From: Mycolicibacterium tokaiense
Lineage (GTDB): Bacteria; Actinomycetota; Actinomycetes; Mycobacteriales; Mycobacteriaceae
Direction: 5' to 3'
Assembly (NCBI RefSeq): GCF_010725885.1
Contig: NZ_AP022600.1
Coordinates: forward strand, 2,728,001 to 2,792,000
Length of the DNA: 64,000 nt
Made by a program: the position numbers and the translations under genes. Numbering within the stretch: position 1 is the first letter of the stretch; each line of letters opens with the position of its first letter. This document shows positions 30,643-40,032 of the stretch, piece by piece. The notes beneath the pieces are model-generated. The model did not search any database. It was not told where the DNA came from and worked only from the letters and a program-made list of their open reading frames with translations.

Positions 30643-32158
30643 CGGCTCGGTCGCCCTCTCGGGCATCACCGCCGCATTCGGCCCCGGCCGCACCGGCCTG
30701 GTCGGCGCCAACGGCTCCGGCAAGTCCACCCTGCTCCGGCTGATCGCCGGGCACCTCAAGCCCGCCGCAGGCAGCATCGTCACCAGCGGCGACGTCGCGT
30801 ACCTACCGCAGACGCTCACCCTGGCCACCGACGCCACGGTCGCCGACCTGCTGGGTATCTCCGCCGCCGTCGCCGCCCTGCGCGCCATCGAGTCCGGCGA
30901 CACCGCCGAGGCGCATTTCGACACGGTCGGCGAGGACTGGGACATCGAGACGCGCGCCCGCGCCGCGCTCGACGACCTCGGGCTGCAGGCCTTCGCGCTG
31001 GATCGGCGTGTCGGTGACGTCTCCGGGGGAGAGGCCATGCTGCTGGCCGTCACCGGCCTGCGGCTGCGCCGCGCCGAGGTCACGCTGCTCGACGAGCCGA
31101 CCAACAACCTGGACCGCGACGCCCGCGCCGCGCTGCAGGAGAGTCTGGCCGGCTGGCCCGGTGCGCTGATGATCGTCAGCCACGACGTGGGCCTGCTGGA
31201 CCAGATGGACAACACCGCCGAGCTCTACGCCAACAGCCTGACGGTGTTCGGCGGCCCCTACACGGCGTGGCGCGACCAGCTGGCGGCCGAGCAGGCCGCC
31301 GCGGCCCAGGCCGCGCGCACCGCCGAGCAGGCCGTCAAAGTCGAGCAGCGCCAACGGGTCGAGGCCGAGGTGAAGCTGGCGCGCCGCAACCGCGCGGCCA
31401 AGAAGGCCTACGCCGAGAAGCGGGTGCCCAAGATCGTGGCCAACGGCAGGAAGATGGCCGCTCAGGTATCGGCAGGCAGGCTGCGCGGCAACCACGATGA
31501 CCGGATCGAGGCCGCGCAGCAGGTCGCCGAGGAGGCCGGTGCCCGGGTCCGCGAGGACGAACACATCCGGGTGGACCTGCCCGACCCGGGCGTGCCGCGG
31601 TCGCGGGTGCTGGCCGAACTACCCGGGCCCGCCGACCCGGTCATCCTGCAGGGCCCCGAACGGGTTGCGCTGATCGGGCCCAACGGCGCCGGCAAGACCA
31701 CCTTCCTGGAGGCGCTGCTGGGCTCCGAGGCGCTCAAGACCGACCGGGTGGGTTATCTCCCGCAGCGCATGGACGGTCTCGACGACGACGTGAGTGTGCT
31801 CGACACCGTGGCGGCCGCGGCCCCCGGGGCGGGGCCGGAACGCATCCGCGGGCAGCTGGCCCGCTTCCTGCTGCGCGGCGACACCGTGTACCGCACCGTG
31901 GGGACGCTCTCGGGAGGTGAGCGGTTCCGGGTGGCGCTGGCGCGGTTGCTGCTCGCCGAACCGCCACCGCAGCTGGTGATCCTGGACGAACCCACCAACA
32001 ACCTGGACCTGACCAGCGTCGAACAGGTGGTGGACGCCCTGCGCGGCTACCGCGGGGCGCTGCTGGTGGTCAGCCATGACGACGGCTTCCTGCGTCGCCT
32101 GGACCTGGACCGGACGTTGACCATGGCGGGGCCCGGTGTGGTCGCCGAGGCCAGATAG
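30596..32158 (+). CDS. ABC-F family ATPase (ribosome-protection/translation factor type)
   Basis: A 520-residue protein with two ATPase modules and no transmembrane segment. Module 1: GANGSGKST near 42, VSGGEAM, LLDEPTNNLD. Module 2: GPNGAGKTT near 362, LSGGERFR, LDEPTNNLD. A charged alpha-helical linker lies at about 215-320 (QAARTAEQAVKVEQRQR, then KLARRNRAAKKAYAEKR). Members either protect the ribosome from 50S-binding antibiotics or act in translation; the linker is compatible with the resistance type but does not prove it. Upstream architecture suggests leader-peptide control. Confidence 0.85.
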   Translation: MSPSVVLTNLGFSWPDGSVALSGITAAFGPGRTGLVGANGSGKSTLLRLIAGHLKPAAGSIVTSGDVAYLPQTLTLATDATVADLLGISAAVAALRAIESGDTAEAHFDTVGEDWDIETRARAALDDLGLQAFALDRRVGDVSGGEAMLLAVTGLRLRRAEVTLLDEPTNNLDRDARAALQESLAGWPGALMIVSHDVGLLDQMDNTAELYANSLTVFGGPYTAWRDQLAAEQAAAAQAARTAEQAVKVEQRQRVEAEVKLARRNRAAKKAYAEKRVPKIVANGRKMAAQVSAGRLRGNHDDRIEAAQQVAEEAGARVREDEHIRVDLPDPGVPRSRVLAELPGPADPVILQGPERVALIGPNGAGKTTFLEALLGSEALKTDRVGYLPQRMDGLDDDVSVLDTVAAAAPGAGPERIRGQLARFLLRGDTVYRTVGTLSGGERFRVALARLLLAEPPPQLVILDEPTNNLDLTSVEQVVDALRGYRGALLVVSHDDGFLRRLDLDRTLTMAGPGVVAEAR

Positions 32159-32167
32159 GGTCGGTGC

Positions 32168-32602
32168 ATGCCACGCCCTCGCCCCGGTTGGTTGGTGGCG
32201 CTGTGTGCCACCGTGCTGGCCGTCAGCGTGTGGCTGCCGTGGATCAGCACCAGCGCCGACGGCGGCGGGCGCGCCACTGCCGCCGGCGGTGCCGTCGGCA
32301 GTCTCGAACTCGATCCGGGCTTCGGCGCCGGGCAACTCATCACGGTGCTGGCCTCGGCGCTGCTGGTCGCCGGGGCGATGGCCGCCCGCGGCTTCTCGTC
32401 CCGGGCGGCCGCCGCGGCGGCACTGGTGATCTCGGTGGTGATCGCCGCCCTGACGGTGGTCTACTACCGCCTGCACGTCGCCGCGCCCGTGGTGGCCGCC
32501 TACGGGTTGTACATCGGTGCGGGTGCCGCCGTGGCCGCGGTCGCCTGTTCGGTGTGGGCCGTGGCGGACGCCGTGTTCAGGGATCGAAAGGTGTTGCGAT
32601 GA
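32168..32602 (+). CDS. Small four-helix membrane protein (Rv0912-like)
   Basis: A 144-residue protein with four predicted membrane helices (near 8-26, 53-73, 82-99 and 107-134) and a Gly/Ala-rich external loop after the first helix. Size and position between the Rv0911- and Rv0913c-like genes fit M. tuberculosis Rv0912, a conserved transmembrane protein of unknown function. TAGGGT lies 6 bases before the ATG, suggesting a leaderless start. The stop overlaps the acetyltransferase ATG by 4 bases. Confidence 0.7.
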   Translation: MPRPRPGWLVALCATVLAVSVWLPWISTSADGGGRATAAGGAVGSLELDPGFGAGQLITVLASALLVAGAMAARGFSSRAAAAAALVISVVIAALTVVYYRLHVAAPVVAAYGLYIGAGAAVAAVACSVWAVADAVFRDRKVLR

Positions 32603-33198
32603 GCCGGTTTGTCGAGCCGGTGACCCTCACCGGGGCGCAGTGGGTTGTGTTGGAGCCGCTGACCGAAGCGCACACCCCGGAGATCGCCGCCGCGGCGGCC
32701 GACGGCGACGGCGGGTCGCTGTGGTTCACCACCGCACCGGCGCCCGACACCGCGGCTGCGTGGGTAGGGCGGCTGCTGGACATGCAGGCCGGCGATCAGG
32801 GACAGACCTTTGTGGTGCGCCGGAAATCCGACCACACGCTGGTCGGGTCATCGAGTATGTTTCGCGTCGACGCTCCCAACCGGCGGCTCGAGATCGGCCA
32901 CACCTGGTATTCGGGGTCTTCCCGGCGCACCGGGGTCAACTCCGAGACCAAGCTGCTGATGCTCGGGCACGCGTTCGAGGCTCTCGGCTGCGTCGCGGTG
33001 GAGTTCCGCACCCACTTCTTCAACCACACCAGCCGGGCCGCGATCGAGCGCCTCGGCGCCAAGCAGGACGGGGTGCTGCGCAGCCACCAGTTGCTGGCCG
33101 ACGGATCCCGCCGGGACACCGTGGTCTACTCGATCCTGGACATCGAGTGGCCAGCGGTGCGAACCCACCTGCAATTCCGCCTGTCCCGAGGCTCCTGA
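32599..33198 (+). CDS. GNAT acetyltransferase (RimJ/RimL-like)
   Basis: A 199-residue GNAT-fold protein of the RimL subgroup: VLEPLTEAHTPEI at the N-terminus, the beta-4/beta-5 region RRLEIGHTWYSGSSRRTGVNSETKLL (read in parts) with the acetyl-CoA pyrophosphate loop replaced by a variant lacking the classic RxxGxG/A, and the C-terminal NHTSRAAIERLGAKQDGVLR typical of N-terminal acetyltransferases. The substrate is unknown. The ATG overlaps the membrane protein stop (ATGA). Confidence 0.82.
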   Translation: MSRFVEPVTLTGAQWVVLEPLTEAHTPEIAAAAADGDGGSLWFTTAPAPDTAAAWVGRLLDMQAGDQGQTFVVRRKSDHTLVGSSSMFRVDAPNRRLEIGHTWYSGSSRRTGVNSETKLLMLGHAFEALGCVAVEFRTHFFNHTSRAAIERLGAKQDGVLRSHQLLADGSRRDTVVYSILDIEWPAVRTHLQFRLSRGS

Positions 33199-33217
33199 GC
33201 GGCACGCCCGTGTTCTG

Positions 33218-33826
33218 ATGGACGGCATGCGAATCGCCGGACCGACGCTGGTCGCCCTGTTGCTGCTCACCGGGTGTGGGTCCACGACGCAGGGCACGCC
33301 CGAGGCCGATCACAGCTGCGCGCCGGCCGCGGGACCGATGACCACCATCGACCCGGTGGCAGAAGGCGAACCGCAACTGGAGATTCCCCAGCTGCCGGGA
33401 TGGAACACCTCCGACGCGCTGGAGTCGCCGATGATCCGCTTCGCCATGGTGAACACCGATCTGATCAGCGGCAATTTCGCGCCCAATGCGGTGGTGACCT
33501 TCGAGAATGCCGGCAGCGAGTCCGGTGACGCCGACGCCGTCTTCACCCAGCAGCGGGAACTGCTGGAAACGCAGTTGGGCGCCACCGACGTCTCGACCGA
33601 ATCCGGCTCGCGCTGCGGTTATCCGGCGCAGATCATCAGCTACACCGCGCCCGCGGCCGGAGAGATCCCCGAACGCAGCGCCAAGGTGCTCTGTGTGCTC
33701 TCCGAAGTGGACGGCACCACCTACCTGTCCACCGTGACACTCAGCTCGGTGGCCCCTGAGGAGGCCACCTACGCCGCCGACTCCGAGGCCATCCTCAGCG
33801 GCTTCCGCGTCACCGCCACCCCCTGA
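33218..33826 (+). CDS. LpqN/LpqT-family lipoprotein
   Basis: A 202-residue secreted lipoprotein: short signal peptide with LLLTGC lipobox (cysteine at about 20), then an LpqN-type domain with IPQLPGWNTSDAL and FENAGSESGD segments and two cysteines (about 33 and 131) that may pair. M. tuberculosis LpqN interacts with mycolate and membrane-protein partners; the role of this one is unknown. ATG 33218 or the third-codon-later ATG 33227 may start it. Overlaps the convergent carotenoid oxygenase by 17 bases. Confidence 0.78.
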   Translation: MDGMRIAGPTLVALLLLTGCGSTTQGTPEADHSCAPAAGPMTTIDPVAEGEPQLEIPQLPGWNTSDALESPMIRFAMVNTDLISGNFAPNAVVTFENAGSESGDADAVFTQQRELLETQLGATDVSTESGSRCGYPAQIISYTAPAAGEIPERSAKVLCVLSEVDGTTYLSTVTLSSVAPEEATYAADSEAILSGFRVTATP

Positions 33827-35291
33827 GCTCGGCTGCCGGCGCCCAGGCGGAATGTGTTCCGCTGGAGACACGTTCGGGTAACGCCAGGGTGCACACCGGG
33901 CCGTCGGCCAGGCGCGCGGCGTCGAACACCAGGCAGTAGGAGGCATCGGTTCCCATGTCGGTGGTGATGGTCACCAGGTAACCGTCGTCCTCCGCCCCGG
34001 CCCCCGGTCTCGGCGCCATCGCCGCCTCCGATCCGTAGACCCCCTCGCCGTATGAGTACCGCTCCTCGGCGCCGGTTCTGACGTCGTGACGGATCAGGCC
34101 GTCGAACAGGAACCACCCCGGCTTGCCGGTGGAGGCCCAGGTGTAGCGGTAGTCCAGGCCCGCGCGGGCTCCGTTCACCATGCCGAATTCGCTGATGCTG
34201 TCGGTCAACTGCTCCTCGCGGCAGGCGCCGGTGACGAGGTTGAACCGCCAGCGGTGCAGGCGGGTCTGCAGCCGGTCCAGGGCCAGGAAGCGGAAGGCCC
34301 GCTCCCACGTCGTCCCGCCGGTGTCCATCGGTTCCGGGTCGCCTTCGAAGAACCCGTCGAGCACGATCTCGTCGCCCTCTTCGTACGCGTTGGTGAAGTG
34401 CAGCACGAAGGTGGGATCGGCCTCGAACCAGCGGACGTCGGCGGCGGTGCCGCGGCGTGGCACCACGGCAAAACGCGACGGCAGATCCCGGTGATACCGC
34501 GGGAGATGAACCCCGGCCGCCAGCAGGGCCGGATCCCAGAACAGCGGGAAGTCGTTGAGGATGATGTAGTTCGGGGTGAAGGCCATGTCGTGCGGCAGCC
34601 GGGGCCCGGGCAGCGGCACCGGAGTGTGGTGCACCAGCACATTGCCGGAGTCCACCACGCCGAATCCCAGGTACGGCTCCTGCTTGCTGTAGTGGAAGAA
34701 CAGCAGCTCGCCGGTGGTGGGGTCCACCTTCGGGTGCGCGGAAACGCCCCAGCGCCAGGGCAGTTGGTCGACCCACTCCTGCTTACCCAGGCCGGCCGCG
34801 GTCACCGGGTCCAACCCGTAGAGATCGCCGCACTGGTAGAAGCTGGTCAACGCCACGCCGCGGTGCACCACCACATCGGTGCTGGACGCGTCCTTCATCA
34901 GGCCGCGGGCTCCCCAGCCGTGGTCGCGGCGGGCCAACTCCACCGGTTCGGCCAGTCCCGGCCACAGCGGGCCACCTTCGACCTGCTCGGCCAGGAACCC
35001 GTCGGTACGGACGAACCTGTTGCGGTAGAACGCCTTCCCGTCACGGAACCCGACCAGGTGCACCATTCCGTCACCGTCGAAGGGATGGTAGAACTTCAGC
35101 GCGGGGTGCAGGGGGTTCTCGGTGTTGCGCAGGTACACCCCGTCCAGGTCCGCCGGCACCTCACCGGAGACCACGGTCAGGTCCTCGGCATCCCATTCGT
35201 GGGTCTGCGGCCGCCACGGCCCGGTGCGGTAGGGGTGGTCGTCGTCCTCGGGCAGCGTCGACAGGTACTTCGCCACCAGCTCTACGTCCAT
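33810..35291 (-). CDS. Carotenoid cleavage dioxygenase (Rv0913c-like)
   Basis: A 493-residue seven-bladed propeller dioxygenase of the RPE65/CCD family. N-terminal GEVPADLDGVYLRNTENP is typical. The four iron histidines can be placed in SAHPKVDP, LPHDMAFT, VLHFTNAYEE and the C-terminal SGTHSAW. It cleaves a conjugated double bond of a carotenoid or stilbene with O2. M. tuberculosis has Rv0654 and Rv0913c; gene order here fits Rv0913c. Start ATG 35291 lies inside the remnant thiolase frame. Confidence 0.88.
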   Translation of the reverse strand: MDVELVAKYLSTLPEDDDHPYRTGPWRPQTHEWDAEDLTVVSGEVPADLDGVYLRNTENPLHPALKFYHPFDGDGMVHLVGFRDGKAFYRNRFVRTDGFLAEQVEGGPLWPGLAEPVELARRDHGWGARGLMKDASSTDVVVHRGVALTSFYQCGDLYGLDPVTAAGLGKQEWVDQLPWRWGVSAHPKVDPTTGELLFFHYSKQEPYLGFGVVDSGNVLVHHTPVPLPGPRLPHDMAFTPNYIILNDFPLFWDPALLAAGVHLPRYHRDLPSRFAVVPRRGTAADVRWFEADPTFVLHFTNAYEEGDEIVLDGFFEGDPEPMDTGGTTWERAFRFLALDRLQTRLHRWRFNLVTGACREEQLTDSISEFGMVNGARAGLDYRYTWASTGKPGWFLFDGLIRHDVRTGAEERYSYGEGVYGSEAAMAPRPGAGAEDDGYLVTITTDMGTDASYCLVFDAARLADGPVCTLALPERVSSGTHSAWAPAAELRGWR

Positions 35292-35656
35292 GCGCTCACC
35301 ACCAGGCTCACCGTGCGGTGTCCCCAGCCGTCGATGCGTGCGGGCGGCCGCACGCCCAGCACCACGCCGTCGCGGCCGTCGGTCATTCGGCTGCCCCCTG
35401 GTGCCCGTCGTCTCCAGCTCGACACCGAGCACCGGCGCGCTGTGGTAGCTGGCGGCGCGCAGGTCGCCCCACAGGTCGTCGCGGACGGTGGCTGGCACGG
35501 CACCCAGGGTGTTCCTGAGCTGCGAATATCGGCGACGTGGATCACGCCGATCTGGGCACCGCCCAGCCCGGCAGCCTCGAGTGTGTGGTCCACCACCTCC
35601 GCGGTGAGCTGCGCGAAGTCGCTCTGGTAGCCCCTGAGCACCCATACGCTCGTCAT
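35282..35656 (-). pseudogene. Remnant of a thiolase/lipid-transfer gene (Rv0914c-like)
   Basis: From ATG 35656 the first 45 codons read MTSVWVLRGYQSDFAQLTAE..., the N-terminus of the Rv0914c-type thiolase-like family, but with a gap after the DFA segment. Further pieces appear in order but in different frames: NTLGAVPATVRDDLWG, then APVLGVELETT, then MTDGRDGVVLG and ARIDGWGHRTVSL. At least two frameshifts and large internal deletions reduce a 400-residue gene to 125 codons. It sits exactly where Rv0914c follows Rv0913c in M. tuberculosis. Confidence 0.7.
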
Positions 35657-35706
35657 CGTCGCGACGGTATTACACCCGAGGGCGGGTGATATGGGAAAGT
35701 GTGCGA

Positions 35707-36393
35707 ATGACGCTTGAGTCGAAACATGACTTGGCGGTCCGTATGGCCGCCCTGGCACGAGACGTCGCCGTGCCGGTTGCCATCGACGATGTGCTCCGCG
35801 GGGTCACCGATGCTGTGCTGGAACTGATCCCCGGTGCGGAGTACGCCGGTTTGCTGTTGCTGGGCCGGGGTGGCAAATACGACACTTTGGTACCCACCGA
35901 CGACCTGATGTACCAGCTGGACGAGATGCAGATCCGCACCGGCGAGGGCCCGTGTGTGGAGGCGGCCATCGACGACCTGATCGTGCGAACCGACGACTTC
36001 GAGTGCGAGCTGCGCTGGCCGGAGTACTCCAAACTGGTGGTCAAGGTCGGCATCCGCAGCGCCCTGTCGTTCAAGCTGTACACCGCCCAGCGCAACGCAG
36101 GCGCGCTCAACGTGTTCTCCACCCAGGTCAAGGCGTTCGACGCCGAGGCCGAAGCCATCGGATCGGTGCTTGCTGCGCACGCCGCCGCGGCCATCGTCGC
36201 CAGCCGCCAGGAGGAACAGCTGCAGTCCGCGCTGTCCAGCCGTGACCTGATCGGCCAGGCCAAGGGCATCATCATGGAGCGCTACAACGTCGACGCGGTG
36301 CGTGCGTTCGAGATGCTGCGCGAGCTGTCCCAGTCCGGAAACGTCAAGCTCGTCGACATCGCCAAGCAGGTCATCGACACCCGCGGTGTCTAG
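35707..36393 (+). CDS. GAF and ANTAR domain protein
   Basis: A 228-residue putative RNA-binding antiterminator. A GAF domain covers about 20-165, and a C-terminal ANTAR three-helix unit contains SSRDLIGQAKGIIMERY and AFEMLRELSQ. ANTAR proteins bind paired hairpins in nascent RNA to control termination; the GAF part would sense a ligand or partner. ATG 35707 is chosen over the in-frame GTG 35686. The helicase gene starts 8 bases before its stop. Confidence 0.82.
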   Translation: MTLESKHDLAVRMAALARDVAVPVAIDDVLRGVTDAVLELIPGAEYAGLLLLGRGGKYDTLVPTDDLMYQLDEMQIRTGEGPCVEAAIDDLIVRTDDFECELRWPEYSKLVVKVGIRSALSFKLYTAQRNAGALNVFSTQVKAFDAEAEAIGSVLAAHAAAAIVASRQEEQLQSALSSRDLIGQAKGIIMERYNVDAVRAFEMLRELSQSGNVKLVDIAKQVIDTRGV

Positions 36394-38725
36394 ACCGCAT
36401 GGAGAATTCGTCCTCACCGACGAGTTTCGGGCTGCGCTGGAGCAGCTGGCCGGCGGCAAGCATCTGTTCCTGACGGGCAAGGCAGGCACCGGTAAGTCGA
36501 CGCTGATCCGCCGGTTCATGGCGTCGACGTCGCACAACGTGGTGGTCGTCGCCCCCACCGGCATCGCGGCGCTCAACGTCGACGGCTACACCGTGCACCG
36601 GCTGTTCGGCTTCACCGCCACCACCACGCTGGAGGACGTCCGGACCGGAACCTACCGGCCGGGGCGGTTCACCAAGACGCTGGCGGGGTTGGACACCCTG
36701 ATCATCGACGAGGCGTCGATGGTGCGCGCGGATCTGTTCGACATGCTGGCCGCCGCGCTGGAACGGTTCGGTCCCGCACCGGGCACCCCGTTCGGCGGGG
36801 TGCAGATCGTGCTGGTGGGTGATCTGTACCAGCTGCCGCCCGTGGTCACCGAGGGCGAAGCGGCCTTCTTCACCACCCGCTACGAGACGCCCTATTTCTT
36901 CTCCGCCGACAGCTTCGACCGCACCGAATTCCCCACCGTGGCCCTGACGACGGTGTTCCGCCAGCTCGGCGACGACCAGCTGGCCGCCATCCTCAACGAG
37001 ATCCGGGAGGGCGTCCTGCTCGGGCACGCGCAGGAGCAGCTCAACGCCCGCACCGACCCGGATTTTGTCGCGCCCGGAGACGAGTTCTGGCTGACCCTGG
37101 CGCCCACCAATCGCCTGGTGACTGCCCGCAACCGGCAGCGCCTGGAGTTGCTCGACGGCGACGAGTTCACCTCCCGGGCAGTGCAGTACGGCGACCTGAG
37201 CCTGTTCGATCCGCCCGCCGACGAGATCCTGCGATTCAAGGTGGGGGCGCAGGTGATGATGCTCAACAACGACCAGTCCGGCCGCTGGGTCAACGGCACA
37301 CTGGGCCGCATCAGTGAGATCCACTGGGACCGCAAAGACCTGAGTGTCACCGTCGACTTCACCGACGGCACCGACGCCGAGGTCGGGTTGTTCAGCTGGG
37401 AGGCCACCCGGCCCGTGATCGACGGCGGCAGGCTGCGTCACGAGGTGGTGGGCACCTTCACCCAGCTGCCGTTCAAACTGGCCTGGGCCATCACCATTCA
37501 CAAGAGCCAGGGACAGACGCTGGACCGGCTGATGGTGGACCTGACCGGCGGCATGTTCTCCACCGGCCAGCTGTACGTAGCGCTCAGCCGGGCCACCAGC
37601 CTGGCGGGGCTGGTGCTCAAACGGCCCGTGCTCGCCAAAGACCTCAAGACCGACCGGCGCATCGCGCGTTTCCTGCATGCTGCCGTGGACCATCAAGGCT
37701 CCCGCCGATTCTGCGCCATCGGCCTGCTCACCGTGGGCGACGAGGGCCGGATGTCGCGACCACGGCCGGTGGAACTCGCGGTGGCGTTCGATGACGGCAC
37801 CGCGATCAGCTCGGTGATCAACCCGCAGCGCGATCTCGCCGATGCGCGGGCCGCGTACGGGATCAGCGTCGCCGATGTCCTGCTGGCCCCCACGCTGGCA
37901 GAGGCGTGGAGCGTGCTGGCCCCGATGCTGGCGGGCTGCACCCCGGTGGGACCCGGCATCGACGAGACACTGGGACTGCTGGACTTCGAACTCAAACGGC
38001 TGGGCCACGTAACCGTGATGCCCTTGGGTGTCGAGCTGCGCCACCGGGTCACCGGTGCGACCGCGCTGCAGCGGGCGCAGTCCATCCTGGCCGCTTTCGA
38101 CGGGGCCACCGACGCGGCGTCCACGCCGTTCCCCGATCCCGATCCCGAGGGGGCTTTTGGGCATCTGCTGACCCGCGATCACGCTGTGCCCAGCCCGGTT
38201 TCGGCTACGCTACCCGCCCTGACTGCGCTGCTGGAGGTGTCCCGCGGGGTCAGTCGGGTGCTGCTCACCGACTCGGCGCCTGAGCTCGACAGCACTCCCT
38301 GGGTGGACGCCGCCCGGCACACCGCGGCCTACCAGTTGCGCTGCGCCGCCTCGCGGGTGCATCTGACTGACACGGTGCTGGCACGGTTGCGGGCAGCCGA
38401 GGCGCTGCTGGGAGTCGAGGTGGTGAATGCGGCCATGCTGACGGATGCGGCGCAGGATATTGCCGCAGTGCTGGAGCCCGGTGTCCGGATCTGTTTCACC
38501 GGAACGGCTTTGGATGCCGCTGGCCGCGAGGTGCCCCGCGAACGGATGGAGCAACTGGCCGCCGCGGCAGGGCTGGCGCCGGTGAAGACGGTGACCAAAA
38601 CCCGTTGCGAGGTCCTGGTGACTGCCGAGGAAGGCACCCAGTCCGGCAAGGCGCGCAAGGCGCTCGAGTACGGCAAGGCCGTGTTCAGCGCCGATGAGTT
38701 CTTCGCCTGGCTCGACTCGCGTTGA
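36386..38725 (+). CDS. PIF1-like helicase fused to exonuclease-like and BRCT domains
   Basis: A 779-residue protein. Residues about 10-460 form a superfamily 1 helicase: Walker A GKAGTGKST (31-39), APTGIAALNVDG, Walker B IIDEAS near 107, GDLYQLPPV, and the late TIHKSQGQTLD and LYVALSRAT motifs. Residues about 470-640 resemble a DnaQ-type exonuclease fold, but the first DxE motif is not recognisable. Residues about 690-779 look like a BRCT domain (ICFTGTALDAAGREVPRERM ... FSADEFFAWL). The start GTG 36386 overlaps the previous gene. Likely role: DNA repair or replication-fork processing. Confidence 0.82.
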   Translation: MSRPHGEFVLTDEFRAALEQLAGGKHLFLTGKAGTGKSTLIRRFMASTSHNVVVVAPTGIAALNVDGYTVHRLFGFTATTTLEDVRTGTYRPGRFTKTLAGLDTLIIDEASMVRADLFDMLAAALERFGPAPGTPFGGVQIVLVGDLYQLPPVVTEGEAAFFTTRYETPYFFSADSFDRTEFPTVALTTVFRQLGDDQLAAILNEIREGVLLGHAQEQLNARTDPDFVAPGDEFWLTLAPTNRLVTARNRQRLELLDGDEFTSRAVQYGDLSLFDPPADEILRFKVGAQVMMLNNDQSGRWVNGTLGRISEIHWDRKDLSVTVDFTDGTDAEVGLFSWEATRPVIDGGRLRHEVVGTFTQLPFKLAWAITIHKSQGQTLDRLMVDLTGGMFSTGQLYVALSRATSLAGLVLKRPVLAKDLKTDRRIARFLHAAVDHQGSRRFCAIGLLTVGDEGRMSRPRPVELAVAFDDGTAISSVINPQRDLADARAAYGISVADVLLAPTLAEAWSVLAPMLAGCTPVGPGIDETLGLLDFELKRLGHVTVMPLGVELRHRVTGATALQRAQSILAAFDGATDAASTPFPDPDPEGAFGHLLTRDHAVPSPVSATLPALTALLEVSRGVSRVLLTDSAPELDSTPWVDAARHTAAYQLRCAASRVHLTDTVLARLRAAEALLGVEVVNAAMLTDAAQDIAAVLEPGVRICFTGTALDAAGREVPRERMEQLAAAAGLAPVKTVTKTRCEVLVTAEEGTQSGKARKALEYGKAVFSADEFFAWLDSR

Positions 38726-38739
38726 CGGCCCGCCTCGGG

Positions 38740-40002
38740 TCAGGCGGCCGCGGGTGGTGGTTGGTAGGGGGTGTACCACCACCAGTCGCAGCGGGCGCCG
38801 CCTGGTCCGGGGTGTGCGGGCACGTCGGGTGGCGGTGTGGTGGGTGGCCGGGCGAGGGATCCGTTGGTGAGGTGGCGGCCGGTGGCGTCGGTGACGACCA
38901 GGCGGCCGGCCGGCCCGGTCAAGGTGATGCCCCGTGTGTGGTGCAGGCGGTGGTGATACGGACACACCAACACGAGGTTGTCGAGCTCTGTGGGTCCGCC
39001 GTCTTCCCAGTGGATAAGGTGGTGGGCGTGCAGGCCGCGGGTGGCGCCGCAGCCGGGCACCACGCAGGTGCCGTGATCGCGATGCTCGAGGGCTCGGCGT
39101 AGCCGTCGGTTGATGGTGCGGGTCTCGCGTCCGGCGCCGAGGGGTTGGCCGTCGCGTTCGAACCACACCTCACAGGTGGCATCACAGAGCAGGTACTGAC
39201 GATCAGCGTCGGCGAGGACCGGGCCCAGATGCAGGTTCGCAAGGCGCGATTCGACGTCGACGTGAATGACCACGGTGGTGCGCTGTCCGTGCGGGCGTGC
39301 CGCGGCGTCGGCGTCCCAGCCGGCGCGCATCAGGCTCAGGAACCCGTCCACCGGGGTCGGGAACGGTGGGGTGGTCTCGGTGAGGTTCTCGGCGTGGGCG
39401 CGTTTCCAGTCCGCGACCACCTTGTCCTGATAGGACTGCAGCCCGGCCTGGAATTCGGCGGCCTCGATGGTGGGCAGGGTGATGTGCCAGGTGGTCGAGT
39501 GGGGGCCGTGGGTGGTGGTGATCGATCGCGGCGCTTCGGGTTCCGCAACGGGTTCCGGTTCAGGTTTGGGTGCGGGTGGGGGTTCGAGTCGCACGGCTGT
39601 GCGGATCTGGGTGACCGTGGCGTATCGGGCGAATTGGGCGTAGTGGGCGTCGGAGCCGTCGGCGGCGCCGTCGACCACCGCGCCGAGCTGATCCAGTGAC
39701 AGCCAGCCGTCCCGCATCCCGGCGACACATTGCGGGAACTGTTCGGCGCGTTCGGCGACCGCGGTGAAGGTGTGGGCGGTGTGGGGGGAGACCCCGGTTT
39801 TGGCGGCCACCAACGAGGCCACCGAGCGGAACCCGGTGATGCCGGCCAGCCCGTCGCGGTTGATCTCGGCGATGATCTCCACGATCCGCCCGTCGATGGC
39901 GTTGCGCTGCCCCGAGAGCTCCGCGATCTCGGCGAACAACACCTCCAGCCGCTGCGCGGGGGTTACCCCGTCTGCGGCCGAAAGTGTTGCGCTCGTGGAC
40001 AT
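38740..40002 (-). CDS. DUF222/HNH endonuclease family protein
   Basis: A 420-residue 13E12-repeat-type protein: N-terminal DUF222 helical domain (RLEVLFAEIAELSGQRNAID onwards), a proline/glutamate-rich linker near 150, and a complete C-terminal HNH nuclease motif (HAHHLIHWEDGGPTELDNL then LVCPYHHRLHH). ATG 40002 is the best start; a TTG four codons upstream is possible. It is an intact relative of the IS-interrupted copy at 12851-16012. Function in mycobacteria is unknown; copies are dispersed and often serve as recombination sites. Confidence 0.82.
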   Translation of the reverse strand: MSTSATLSAADGVTPAQRLEVLFAEIAELSGQRNAIDGRIVEIIAEINRDGLAGITGFRSVASLVAAKTGVSPHTAHTFTAVAERAEQFPQCVAGMRDGWLSLDQLGAVVDGAADGSDAHYAQFARYATVTQIRTAVRLEPPPAPKPEPEPVAEPEAPRSITTTHGPHSTTWHITLPTIEAAEFQAGLQSYQDKVVADWKRAHAENLTETTPPFPTPVDGFLSLMRAGWDADAAARPHGQRTTVVIHVDVESRLANLHLGPVLADADRQYLLCDATCEVWFERDGQPLGAGRETRTINRRLRRALEHRDHGTCVVPGCGATRGLHAHHLIHWEDGGPTELDNLVLVCPYHHRLHHTRGITLTGPAGRLVVTDATGRHLTNGSLARPPTTPPPDVPAHPGPGGARCDWWWYTPYQPPPAAA

Positions 40003-40032
40003 GACCTCATTCAAACAGAGGCCACCGACACG

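Noticed and set aside
38740..40002. Homing endonuclease or active intein-like mobile gene
   Set aside because: DUF222/HNH proteins are a dispersed actinobacterial family; no insertion boundary or split host gene was seen around this copy.
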